DNA of 64,000 nt, taken from Geosiphon pyriformis (lineage: Eukaryota > Glomeromycota > Glomeromycetes > Archaeosporales > Geosiphonaceae). The translations under genes and the position numbers were made by a program. Positions 47,883 through 58,512 of this stretch are shown here, piece by piece (position 1 is the stretch's first letter; the number at the start of each line of letters is the position of its first letter). The DNA lies in NCBI GenBank assembly GCA_016748015.1, contig JAAOMT010000760.1, positions 167,609 to 231,608 of the forward strand. Reading direction: 5' to 3'. The notes beneath the pieces were generated by a model. It had not been told where the DNA came from. It did no database searches and worked only from the letters and a program-made list of their open reading frames with translations.

Positions 47883-48911
47883 TGGTTTGAGGGAGGGAAG
47901 ACAGTTATTCTGAAACTTGGTGCTTGATTTTTCTCGGCAAAAGTTAAAGATCCTGGAGAGTAAACATTGATAACCGGAAAATTTTATTTCGCTTTATCAT
48001 TAGTTCCCAAAATTTATGCTGCTTTGCCTTTTTAGAACCGAACGTAAATTACGTTTAGTCTTGTGAACCTTTATCTTTTTGTCTGTTTAAAAGTTGAAAA
48101 TTTGCATTTTCGATTCCAATTATTAATAAACATCAAATTCTTAAGCAAAAGAGCTTTTAAAATTTTTTTATTAATTCCGATTTTTATATCTTTAAGTTAG
48201 AGAAGAACTTGAAATGAGGGTTTGGTTCTTTGCCTTGAAATTAAACAAATATTCTGCTGGTATCTCGAAGTTTTTCTTAACCTCTAATTGGCAAGCGATA
48301 ATAATTTCCAGTAGACTTATTCGTGTTTTTGATTTTATACGGGTGCTAAACCCAAGGTAAGGACTGTATTTTTGTATTGAATTATATGATAATAAGGGTT
48401 CGCTGGATTGTCAATTAAAAACATGAAATTGTGACTTGTAGGAATCGTAATGGTAGTGGTTGCGTTAAATTGTTTAAGCATAAAAAATAAGTGAGTCTTA
48501 AACTCAAGGATTGTGAAGAGAAATTTTAAGTTTTTTTTTAAAAAAAGAAGCGAAACAATTATTTAGGGAGTCGAGTTCCTCAGTATTTTTGGGTTAAATA
48601 AATTCCGGTATTATTGATAGAAACAATGAAGGCAGGAAACCTTTCTTTGGCTTTAAATGGAACTTTTGGTATTGGTTTAAATTTCCACTATCCCCCTATT
48701 TTTCTCTTAATCATTAGATTAATAAAAATTATTAAATCCCCTAAAAAATGCAAAATTTAAGAAAGGTTTTTTCCTTTCCAAATTATCCCGTCATAATTTA
48801 TCGTTATCATGATCAAATTGAAACTGCTAAACTTCCTCATTTCCTAAAGATATAAAATTGCAATACATTCTCTCGTTCATTAAATCATCTGAAAAATAAC
48901 CTGCTTAAAAA
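47883..48911. other. Intergenic region
   Basis: About 1 kb of moderate AT content. No ORF above chance, no tRNA-like structure seen. Includes the 3' UTR of the MLRQ-like gene and the promoter of the SOD-like gene. Confidence 0.6.
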
Positions 48912-49579
48912 ATGACTAAATCTGATCATAAAAGATTTCTCCACTTAACCCTTCCTTTTCTTTCCCTCATATTTCTATTCTCATTTTTCCATCTAATCTC
49001 TGCCAGTGAAGACGCAAGAGAAGCCTACGCAATCGTCGAGAGTGAAATCGGAGAAAGTGAATCAACCATTTGCGCAACATTTCAATTCATAGATTATGGT
49101 AAAAATAATATCAAAGTCAGCATTAGGGCAGAACAAAAGGGTCGGTTTTCTGATGATTGCTACGAATATCATATTCATGAGAACCCGATTAAGAACGGAG
49201 TTTGTAAGACGGGTGGTGAACATTATAATCCCACTAGGGTCTCTTATAAGAACCAAGGGTTTAAGTGTGAGGACCTACCCTGGGAAGAGAAGTCACCGGA
49301 TGTTTGTGAAATTGGTGATTTATCTGGTGAGTCTGAAAAAGTATTTAGTATATTCATTTCCGGCTGAGATTTATTCTTTTGACGCTTGCTTCTTTCCTTT
49401 AAAAATAAATTTTAGGTTTCCATGGAAACCTATGCTACGACCCTGATACTCATAACATTCCCAAAAGATCTTACATTCACCCTTTCTTAACCGTAAAAGA
49501 GATTGTTGGCAGATCGGTGATGATCCATCTTCCACATGGTGAGCTTGCGTGTGGCACTATTTACTCTGGAGCTCCGTAG
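48912..49579 (+). CDS. Secreted copper superoxide dismutase-like protein
   Basis: Two exons, 48912-49326 and 49416-49579 (intron GTGAGT...TTTTAG), encode 192 residues. Residues 1-31 are a signal peptide (FLSLIFLFSFFHLI core). Copper ligands of the Cu/Zn SOD fold are present: His87 and His89 (YHIHE), His104 (GEHYNP) and His176 (VMIH); Cys98 and Cys184 can form the usual disulfide. The two His of the zinc site are not seen between residue 105 and the GDLSG block at 135-139, whose Asp136 remains, and the active-site Arg expected just before the C-terminal ACG is replaced (GELACG). This combination resembles fungal extracellular copper-only SODs. No C-terminal GPI-type tail is visible. It would convert superoxide outside the cell or in the wall; activity is inferred. 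Confidence 0.8.
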
Positions 49580-50277
49580 TATTTCATCTAGTAAAAATAT
49601 AATTTAAATTTCTTATAAAATTATTTCCGAGTGAATAAAAAAGTAAATTAATATTTTTATTTTAATATATTTCATTTAATAACAATATTAAAGATAATTG
49701 TTACTAGGATCAAATGTTAAAAATCAGATCTATAAAGATTATTCGATAGATTAAACAAATAATTAAAAAAAAGTAGATTAATTTTAAAAATTTTAAAAAT
49801 TAAGTAATACATTACCTATATATTAAATTATTTTTAATATAAATAGTTAATATAAAAAAAGCTTTTATGATGTCTTATTTTTTTAATTATATTTTATTCT
49901 CAAGAATTAAAAACTAATTACTTTTTTTAATTATTTTAAATTATAATAAAATAATAATCATAATATTAAAAACTTAATAAATTCTATAAAAATATTAAAT
50001 TTAAGCATTAAAATTCTGACTTTTTAAAAAACCAATATATGAATATTATTTTTGTTTTTTTAATATTGTAGAATTTCTTAACTATTTTTATTTATATAAA
50101 ATCTTGATATTAAAGTACATTTTTTTTAATATTTTATTGAATAAATAATATTTTTAAAAAGTAAATAAAATATTTTTGATTTTAAATTCATTTAATCATT
50201 AATTGTTTTTATTTAAAAAAATTTGTTTAAAAAAAGTTGCTTAGACTATTTTTTGGTATTTATAATATATATATATA
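49580..50277. other. AT-rich stretch without genes
   Basis: Composition drops sharply in GC right after the SOD-like gene. No ORF or recognisable repeat. Confidence 0.6.
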
Positions 50278-51573
50278 TAAAGAAGTATAAAAAATATTAA
50301 ATACTTTTATAATATATTATATAAAAAAACTAACTTATGAATTATTAATTTTTTATTATTTTATTTAATTCTTATTTGTTTTAAAAATAACTTGAACTTA
50401 ATATAAAATAAACTTGATCAAATTATAGTAATTTATAGGTATTATATTCTATTTTTTCTTAATTCACTATTTTAATTGTACAATATTTAAGAGTTGTAAA
50501 TTATATTAACAAATTTTAACTTCAATATATTACCAAAAATTTTTTATTAAAGTAATATCAAGACTTTGTACTGGCCAAAAAAGTAATTCGCTATTTAAAG
50601 AAATAAAAAAAAACATGTAACTTTAATATATAAATTGGTATATTGTTTTTTTTGCATAAAGTTTTACCATAAGAATTGCATAATTAGCCAAGATTTTATG
50701 GTGTATAACTCCAATTATATGACCAATTAAAAGAACTAAAGAATTTAAACCAATTCATAAAAAACATTTTCAAAACATGTAATCAAAGCTTTTTTTAATT
50801 AAAACTATAATACAATTCTTATAAAATTTTTTAGAAAGTTTATGCTATATATATCCAAATTCTGTAGTTTTAAATTATGTATATATAGATTTATTTAACT
50901 AAATAATTTGTTTAAAATTTTTTACTGTCTAATTTTTATAAGTATAAATCTATTATAAATGGTTTTTTTATTTAATTTAAAAATTAATGGCTCAAAACAA
51001 AAAATATATGAGTAAAGTCTTTTTTAAACTAATTTATTTCAAATAGTTTATATAGAAATAGATTTGTTGGTATTTTTAATAAAATTCAATTATATTTAAG
51101 AAAAAGTTTGACCAGCAGATTTTTTTATTTTCTATTATTAAATATTTAAGTTGTTTATATATATATTTATTAAAAATTTGTGATTAGTTTATTCATTTTT
51201 TAAAAAGTTTTTTGGCTTGTATAACTTTTATATATGTATTACAAAAAAATATAAATATACAATAATCATGAAAATTTTACTGTTTGTATGCTTTAACTTT
51301 TTTGCTAAAATAATCTTTTTTTTTTGCTATTTAAAAAGTTTTTTCTAAGACATATTTAATATGATAAATTTTTTTATGCCAAAAATATTTGATATTTTAT
51401 ATATACATATATAATCTACTATTATATTTTATAAGAACACAATTTATGTTAATTTATAAATTATAACTAAAAGTAATTATAAAAAAATTATGGCTTAAAT
51501 TAGTAATAGTATTATAATATATAGCTTTTTTTATATATTATATTAAGTATTCAATATTTTTTATATTCTTTTA
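50278..51573. mobile_element. Tc1/mariner-like TIR element, decayed, copy 1
   Basis: Collinear with 53331-54682. Terminal sequences TAAAGAAGTATAAAAAATAT and, in reverse, TAAAAGAATATAAAAAATAT are inverted repeats of one another, and TA lies outside both ends. No transposase reading frame survives. The family is suggested only by TIR form, TA target and length (about 1.3 kb). Confidence 0.6.
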
Positions 51574-52120
51574 TATATATTATTTAAAATATATAAAAAT
51601 AATATACTAAAAATATAATAATAATAATAATATAAGTGTTTTAAATTTTAAAATACAAAAAAATATTAAAATTGAATATAATAGAATAGTTAAACACAAA
51701 TAATTAATTAAAAACACAATTATTTTAGGCAATCTAATATAATTTCATATTAATAAATAATTAAACAAATAACAATATTTTTAAAACATAAAAATTAAGC
51801 TAATTAAAATCAAAATTTTAAATAATCTAAATTATAAAATATTAAATTAATATTGATAAAAAGAATAAAAAAAAATTTATATTATTTTAAATATTATTTT
51901 TATTTATTTGATTTTAATAATTCAATATTTAAATTCGATTTTTTCAATTCTTTTAAAACTCTTAATAAGATTGATTTTATCTTTTTTAAGTACTTAGAAA
52001 AAATTACCAAATATGTTATTTTTACAAAACTAATAAGCTTTAAACCAAAATTTATAATTTAAATAATATGGTATTATCCGAGTAGAAAAAACCAATCCAA
52101 AGTTATGGAGAAAATATGAC
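51574..52120. other. AT-rich stretch without genes
   Basis: A Phe/Ile/Lys-only frame at 51853-52062 is of the kind expected by chance. Nothing else seen. Confidence 0.55.
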
Positions 52121-52300
52121 CAAAAAAATATGACAATACGAAATAACACAAGATAACACGTAATAATATAAGATAATATGTTATAACATAGTATAATGTG
52201 TAATAATATAGAATAATGTGTTATAACATAATATAATGAGTAATAATATAAAATAATGTGTTATAACATAGTATAATTAGCAATAATATAGAAAAATGAA
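52121..52300. repeat. Minisatellite with 20-bp subunits and 40-bp period
   Basis: From 52141 on, units fall exactly every 20 bp: alternating TAATAATATA-type and TTATAACATA-type halves give a 40-bp higher-order period (52161, 52201, 52241). The leftmost unit (52141-52160) has AACACA and AACACG where the next units have AATATA and AATATG, i.e. C in place of T. Confidence 0.8.
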
Positions 52301-52631
52301 GCAATAACAGAAATAATAAAGCAATTTTATAGAACAAAAAGAATATATAAAAACGAATAACTGTAAAAATTAGAAAAACATTTAAACAAGAATCAATTTT
52401 CTCTTTTTCCTTATAATTATTATATTTTATAAAAATAAAAGACTTATTTGAAAAACCACAAAATTATTAATATATGGTCATCAATTATCTTATGTTTGAA
52501 TTGAACTAATTCTTGTTTTATATTTTTATTCCAGGACAAATGTTCTTAGTATAAATACTTTGAATTCTTAATAACTGGACTAATTGCTTTTGATTATAGC
52601 AATTAATGATACTAATACATTTTCTTTTATT
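52301..52631. other. AT-rich stretch without genes
   Basis: No gene. Somewhat less AT-rich in places (around 52500-52600) but with no ORF. Confidence 0.5.
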
Positions 52632-53050
52632 TTATTTTCTTTTATTTTATTTATTTTTTTTTTTTTTATTTTTTTTTTATTTTTTATTTTGTGGAGCAGC
52701 AACATAAAAAAATTGATAGTCTGGTAAAAAGAGGAGATTTTTTCTAAGTTTGGATATTAATATTATCTTGGTAGCTTATTAAAAGAATGAAAAAACATCA
52801 CCAAACTCTAATGACTGTGCTTATTAGCTCGGAAAAAATAGCTTACATTCACATACAAGAAGTTACAATACCACAAAACATTTCTCTGTGTCTTATAACC
52901 AAAGAACTTTACAGATAAATTTATAACAATTCAAAAGACCTTCAAAGACTTATAACACTAATATACTAAACAAACCTATCAAAAAAAACCATTAAAAGCT
53001 TCCTAAAAACCCAAATCTTGAGCATCAAATATTACTATCATACTCTACCT
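52632..53050 (-). mobile_element. Candidate 3' end of an unidentified retroposed sequence
   Basis: A long interrupted T-run (52621-52691) is followed by about 360 bp of distinctly more complex sequence, as in a minus-strand insertion with its A-rich tail at the left. In minus sense a decayed frame reads roughly KIWVFRKLLMVFLIGLFSI. Not similar to the LINE 3' end described elsewhere here. No TSD identified, so this is tentative. Confidence 0.35.
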
Positions 53051-53330
53051 AGTTTATCTATAATAATGGTAACCAGTTTGCTTAAAAGTTTTATTAAAGT
53101 CAAAAAAATACAATATATATTATTTAAATATTAATAAAATAAATAAGTAAAAATTTACTTAATAATATAATAATTTTTTGGAATTTATAAACTTTTAATA
53201 TAAAAGTTAACAAAAAAATAAGTTTAAATAAGTGAATTTGTTATTTTATAAATAAAATACAATAAAAACAAAAAACTATTTTTGGTATTTAACTTAATAT
53301 AATTTAAATAATTAATTATATATTAATATA
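53051..53330. other. AT-rich spacer
   Basis: No gene or repeat recognised. Confidence 0.5.
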
Positions 53331-54682
53331 TAGAAAAGTATAAAAAATATTAAATACTTTTATAATATATTATATATAAAAAAACTAACTTATAAATTAT
53401 TAATTTTTTATTATTATATTAAAATACAAGTTAGTATTTTGTTTGATTTTTATTTGCTTTAAGAATAACTTAAACTTAACATAATATAGACTTGATTAAA
53501 TTGCAATAATAATTTATAAGTATTGCATTTTATTTTTTCTTAACTTATTGTTCTAATTATATAATATTTGAGAATTGTAAATTATGTTAATAAATTTTAA
53601 CTTTAATATATGACCAAAGATTTCTTATTAAAGTAATATTAGAACTTTGTGTTGACCAAAAAAGTAATTTAATATTTAAAAAAGTAAGAAAAAATGTGTA
53701 ACTTTTAATATATAAATTAATATATTGTTTTCTAAAAAAAAAACTTTTTTTTAGTTTTTTTTGTATAAAGTTTTATTATACAAATTGTATAATTAGCCAA
53801 AATTTTATGATATAAAACTCTAGTAATATGACCAATTAAAAAAATTAAAAAACTCAAATTAATTCATAAAAAACATTTTCAAAATATGTAATTAAAACTT
53901 TTTTTTAACTATAACTATAATACAATTCTTATAAAATTTTTTAGAAGGTTTATATTATATATATCCAAATTTTGTAGTTCTAAATTGTATATATGTAAAT
54001 TTATCTGACCAAAAAACTCATTTAAAATTTTTTACTGTTTAATTTTTATAAGTATAAGCCTATTGTAAATGTTTTTTTTATTTAATTTGAAAATTAATAA
54101 CTTAAAATAAAGAATGCATAAGCAAAATTCTTCTTAAGCTAATTTATTTTGAATAATTTGTATAGAAATAAATTTGTTAGTATCTTTAATAAAATTTAAT
54201 TATATTTAAAAAAAGTTTAGTAACAGGCTTTTTTATTTTCTATTATTAAATATTTGAGTTGTTTATATGTACATTTGTCAAGAATTTATAATTGGCCTGT
54301 TTATTTTTTAAGAAGTTTTTTTAGTTTATATAACTTCTATATATATATTATAAAAAAACATGAATATTTAATAGTTATAAAAATCTTACTGTTTATATGT
54401 TTTAATTTTTTTGCTAAAACAATCTCTTCTTTTTGGTATTTAGAAAGTTTTTTTTCAAGACATATTTAATATAGTAAATTTTTTTATAACAAAAATATTT
54501 GATATTTTATATATATATATAATTTACTATTGTGTTTTATAAGAACGCGATTTATGTTGATTTGTAGATTATAACTATAAGTAATTATAAAAAAAATTAT
54601 GGCTTAATTTGGTAATAATATTACAATATATAGCTTTTTTTATATATTATATTAAGTGTTCAATACTTTTTATACCCTTCTG
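53331..54682. mobile_element. Tc1/mariner-like TIR element, decayed, copy 2, 1352 bp
   Basis: Left end TAGAAAAGTATAAAAAATAT; right end read in reverse CAGAAGGGTATAAAAAGTAT. Over the first 29 bases the two ends differ only by transitions, so the right end keeps the original (CAGAAGGG). TA flanks both ends (53329-53330 and 54683-54684). Internally collinear with copy 1. A plus frame at 54254-54469 contains an R-I-Y-N-W-P segment that might derive from a DDE-type WPAxSPDLNP block; too decayed to rely on. Confidence 0.65.
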
Positions 54683-55784
54683 TATAATAATTAAATTGTA
54701 TAAAAATACTTAATAGTTAGGCTATATTTCATTAAATCATAAAAAAAAGATTTTTATATAAAAATTTATATCATTTTAAATGCACTTGTAAATTTTTAAT
54801 TTTTTTATTAAGTAAATAATATAAAAAGTATTAAGATTAAATTTAATAAGCTTATACACATATAAAATTATAAGTTTTTTTAATTAAAATAGCAAAATTT
54901 AAAGTTCACATAAAAATAACATTTCAATAAATTTCACTCAATATAATATTCAATCATTATTTCAAATTATATAGACATAATTAATTATAATTTATGTAAT
55001 GCTTATTTTTAGTATTATCAGATGTAAGATGTGGCTCAAGATATATCTTTATCAGCCACAATATAAAAATCAGTGATAAATGCTAAACTGTTTTCTCGTC
55101 AAATAGAAAGTCAAATTTTGATTCTAAATCAATTGCGTAATGTTATTTTAATTTTTAAGTAAAAATTTTTTATTAGGAATCAATCTTTAATTCTATGATC
55201 GTTTAATTTCATGGAATGAAAAAGCTTAAATCGTTATTTTATCATATTATCAATTTTCCTGAGTAAACAATCAAAAATAGATAATGATCCGTGATTAGTT
55301 TATTTTGAGATTTGGAAACTGTTTATTCACTGATGAAAACACATTCATCAAAGGAATATCATTAATCTCTAACAAAGTTAATGATGATTTCCCACCTACT
55401 AATTTTCCGACCTATTTTGCTGCCTAGATAATAGCAAAGGCGTTCTTTCACAAGGATGAATATCTAAAAACTAGCCAAAATGGGTGAAAATTTAAAACTT
55501 CGATAGTTCTCGTTTCCATTGATTTATCCTGTGATTCTGAACGAAAAATTGAATCAAATCTAACATAGCACCCAAAATATCATATATCCACTCTAAATTA
55601 AATGATATGGTACTCGATCAGAGACCTGAATCCTGAATGAATACTCTTCTAAAGCTGGACCTAATCTTGTCGAAAAATCTAAAAGGTGCGGTATGATAGA
55701 TATAAGTGTGGGTACTTAACAATAAAAAGCAAGTAAGCATCAAGCGCAACCATCGTCCTCGACCGTATTTACCTCATTCATCAT
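54683..55784. other. Intergenic region with return to moderate GC
   Basis: AT-rich until about 55020, then more balanced. No ORF of note. Holds the 3' flank of the pseudouridine synthase gene, which ends at 55785 on the minus strand. Confidence 0.55.
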
Positions 55785-57328
55785 TCACCTCTTATCAACC
55801 GTGACTAACCCAATAAAGGGGTCCTCCGTTCCCACATCTAAAACTTTACCCTCCAATTTCTCAATTTTCAACTCTTTATTACGTCTTCTTTGTTTCTTTC
55901 CGCATCCACCATCAAGAGGAATCACTATTCGTTGTGCATGCAGCATCATCCGAAACGTGTCTGTGTAATCCATAATTTCTTTCTCATAATGCCAATCACC
56001 TACGATTGGATGATTGAGGTATTGAGAATGAAGACGGAGTTGGTGACGGCGCCCAGTGATTGGGTTCAATCGAACTAAAGTAACCGGGATTGAACGTGAT
56101 AACGATATAGATAAATTTGGCACCGCAGGGGATGTTTCAGAACTATTAATCAGTGATGGAGGTGTTGACATAAAAGATAATGGATCGAAAAATCCGCGGC
56201 GATATACTTCTATTTCTGTTTTTGCATTCTATTTTTTTATAATCCTAATTTCAATTTATGTAAATTTTTGGGAAGATAAAATTGGAATTAAACACAATTA
56301 CATTTTAAAGTCTTACCTTTCCTGGCTTATCTTCACTCCCAATACACATTCTAAAACGATTCGATGCAACCTCAGCGATGGGTTGTTCAACAACATACCT
56401 TATAGTCCATTGCCATTTATTGGAAATTGATATAAGAGATTCAATGAAATATAACAAGGGAGTTTACTATTTGAAGCAACTCGATCACTTATTCATAATT
56501 CATCATTAAGGGCATTACTACCTATCCTCAGCCATCCACCCACGTAACATAGCTAAATAAGTTTTATGTACACGTCGTTTTGAGAACGCAATACAACCTA
56601 CCGCTGCTGCTGGGGCTGTCAATGCGATACAATAACACCCGGAAGTAGCATGATCTAGTTGATGAATATGACGCAAGGGTTTAGGTAGCGTTGGATAATG
56701 ATGATAAAGAGCCGATTGGACTAATAAAGAATTAATTAAATAAAGGAATTAAAGAAAATAATGAATGAACCTAAGAATCAAATTATTAAAAGTATAAAAG
56801 TATTATTACCAGTATGTCTTTCAGTATCACCGTCAATTCGCAAATCAAACCTAAGATTTTAAACATGAGTGCGAAAGAGTGTCAGGCATTGTGAAGAAGC
56901 AAAAAATATTCTCTTTACATGATTAGGGTTATGTTATCCTTCCCTAAGTACTCTTTGTATCAAAAAACGAGGGCCCCGTACCTACGGTTTATCAATCACC
57001 AAATATTCATCGTCCCAATGCAAAATTCTAATATCGGGAACTTTGGAGAGTTCGTTGAATCGCTGTTGCTGCTCAAGCGGGTGGTGTTTAAAGGTTGTGT
57101 TAATTTTTTGTGGTTGTGTAGTGAAAGTTTGTTGTTGCATAGTATCATAAAAATAGGTGTTGAAAATGTTGATAAATTGATTTAACTGTTAAAATATTAA
57201 CCCAGAAATAAAGACGAGATTAAACAAACCGCCCGAAGATCAACAAATGTATTTAGCAAACGCCGGGAAACGTAGAATGGGGAGAAAGGACGGTTAAGAG
57301 AACGAGAAGCGATGTATACGAGCTGCAT
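55785..57328 (-). CDS. RNA pseudouridine synthase, RluA/RPUSD1-like
   Basis: Six exons on the minus strand: 57328-57230, 57185-56986, 56850-56810, 56720-56522, 56398-56317 and 56228-55785, giving 354 residues; every junction has GT/AG and keeps frame. It isomerises uridine to pseudouridine in RNA. Family landmarks in order: ILHWDDEYLVIDKP (about 86-99), FDLRIDG, catalytic HQLDHATSG with Asp136, RRVHKTYLAMLRGW, EVYRRGFFDPLS and the C-terminal substrate-binding TGRRHQLRLH followed by HPIVGDWHY. The HQLD (not HRLD) and KPFDLRIDG forms are those I associate with RPUSD1. Exon 1 encodes 33 residues, basic and without acids until near its end (MQLVYIASRSLNRPF...SRR), a plausible mitochondrial presequence; an internal ATG at 57140 could give a shorter form. 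Confidence 0.87.
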
Positions 57329-57394
57329 AGTTTCATCGATTAGATTTAAGGATAAAATGCAATAATTAATTGTCACAAATACATGAATTTGACC

Positions 57395-57720
57395 CAAAAA
57401 TTATCCTTAATTCTTATTATCAAATTAGAATACATTACGATCCAAATCATTCTATTAATAACCCTATACAATATTCTAAACTATGTAACGTTGAAAAGTT
57501 TGCCAAAATGTAAATACTTACTGAAATTTATCTATATTTTAAAGAAATTTACTAAAATATTGTAAAAATAATAGTGTTAAAACTTAAGATATTATTATTT
57601 AAAAATGTATAAAGAAAAACTTTTTTTAAAAAAAAATATCTTAAAAGTTTTTAATATTTAAAATAAATACAATTTATTAAAACAATTCTTTTTTGTTTAA
57701 AAGTTTTTTTGAATTTATTT
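57395..57720 (+). repeat. Possible LTR fragment
   Basis: Resembles the U3 part of the LTR at 62128: CAATATTCTAAACTATGTAA and TTTGCCAAAAT at 57468-57510 correspond to CAATACCCTGAACCATATAA and TTTGCCGAAAT near 62310-62345. The match is short and fades after about 57560. Confidence 0.4.
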
Positions 57721-57740
57721 TATTGTATTATAAATTAATA

Positions 57741-58130
57741 ACATTACTCTTTTTCTTTTATATTTTTATAATTACAACCAAATAAAGAGTAAAAAAAGCA
57801 AGTTCTATTTTTTCTATTGTTTTAAATAGTTTTAATACTTAAAAAGCTTTCTTAAAAATAAATAACTTTTTTTTAAAGTGTTTTTTATAATATTAAAAAC
57901 ACAAAACAGCTTTTGGCTGCCGAAAAAACACTTTTTTGGCTTTAAATAAAAGTCTTTTTTTATCTAAAGTTTTTTTCAAACAACTAAAATTAATTCTAAT
58001 ATAATTATTATTATCATAAAAAGTTCAAAAAATCTTTAATAAACAAATTAGTAACATAACTACTTTTTTTTGTAATTTTTTGTATATTTATTTAAATAAT
58101 TACAAAGTTAAAAAACAAAAATACAACTTT
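57741..58130 (+). mobile_element. ORF1-only retroelement, 5' fragment
   Basis: Begins ACATTACTCTTTTTC, like the leader ACATTAGAAACTCTTTG of the best copy, then codes a decayed N-terminal region (ITTK-stop-RVKKAS; KHKTAFGCRKNTFLA; KVQKIFNKQISN) collinear with 36461-36150. Similarity is lost after about 58100. Confidence 0.55.
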
Positions 58131-58385
58131 TTTTTCTTTATTATTATTAATTTTAAAATATTAAAAGAAATTATTCTTTTTAGTATTTTTTAAAGCATTT
58201 TTTTACTTTAAAATTTGTTTTTTTTTAATATTTATATAAAATTTATTATAAATGACTAATTATAATATTTAATTTAAATAAAATTCTTTCTTTTATTAAT
58301 TTTTTGACCATAAAAAAAGCTAAAAAAAACTTAAAAAATACATTATTGCTTTTTTTTAATATATTTTTGGTTATTATTTTTTATT
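58131..58385. other. AT-rich spacer
   Basis: No gene seen; ends with TTATTATTATTATTATT, which belongs to the tail of the following LINE. Confidence 0.55.
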
Positions 58386-58481
58386 ATTATTATTATTTAA
58401 CAAGCAAAGTCCAAACACTACCTAGAACTATACATCAAAGAAATGATCTAAACTAGGCGTGAATCATGCATTTTCTACATG

Positions 58482-58504
58482 TGACCAGCCATTTGAGCCA
58501 GTTA
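58482..58504 (-). promoter_or_regulatory. 3' UTR hairpin of LINE copy 5
   Basis: RNA-sense arms TAACTGGCT and GGCTGGTCA keep eight of nine pairs (three G-U). Equivalent to 12655-12677. Confidence 0.6.
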
Positions 58505-58512
58505 GGACAACA

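Noticed and set aside
49096-49446. Plus 116-codon frame overlapping the SOD-like gene
   Set aside because: Frame-shifted shadow of exon 1 and intron; the SOD frame explains the conserved residues.
51853-52062. 69-codon plus frame
   Set aside because: Same reason: Phe/Ile/Lys only, inside AT-rich DNA, no start context.
55040-55780. Possible extra exons or a small gene downstream of the pseudouridine synthase
   Set aside because: Composition is moderate but I found no open frame, splice pair or motif that could be supported.
56056-56430. Plus 124-codon frame over the pseudouridine synthase
   Set aside because: Antisense of exons 5-6 of that gene.
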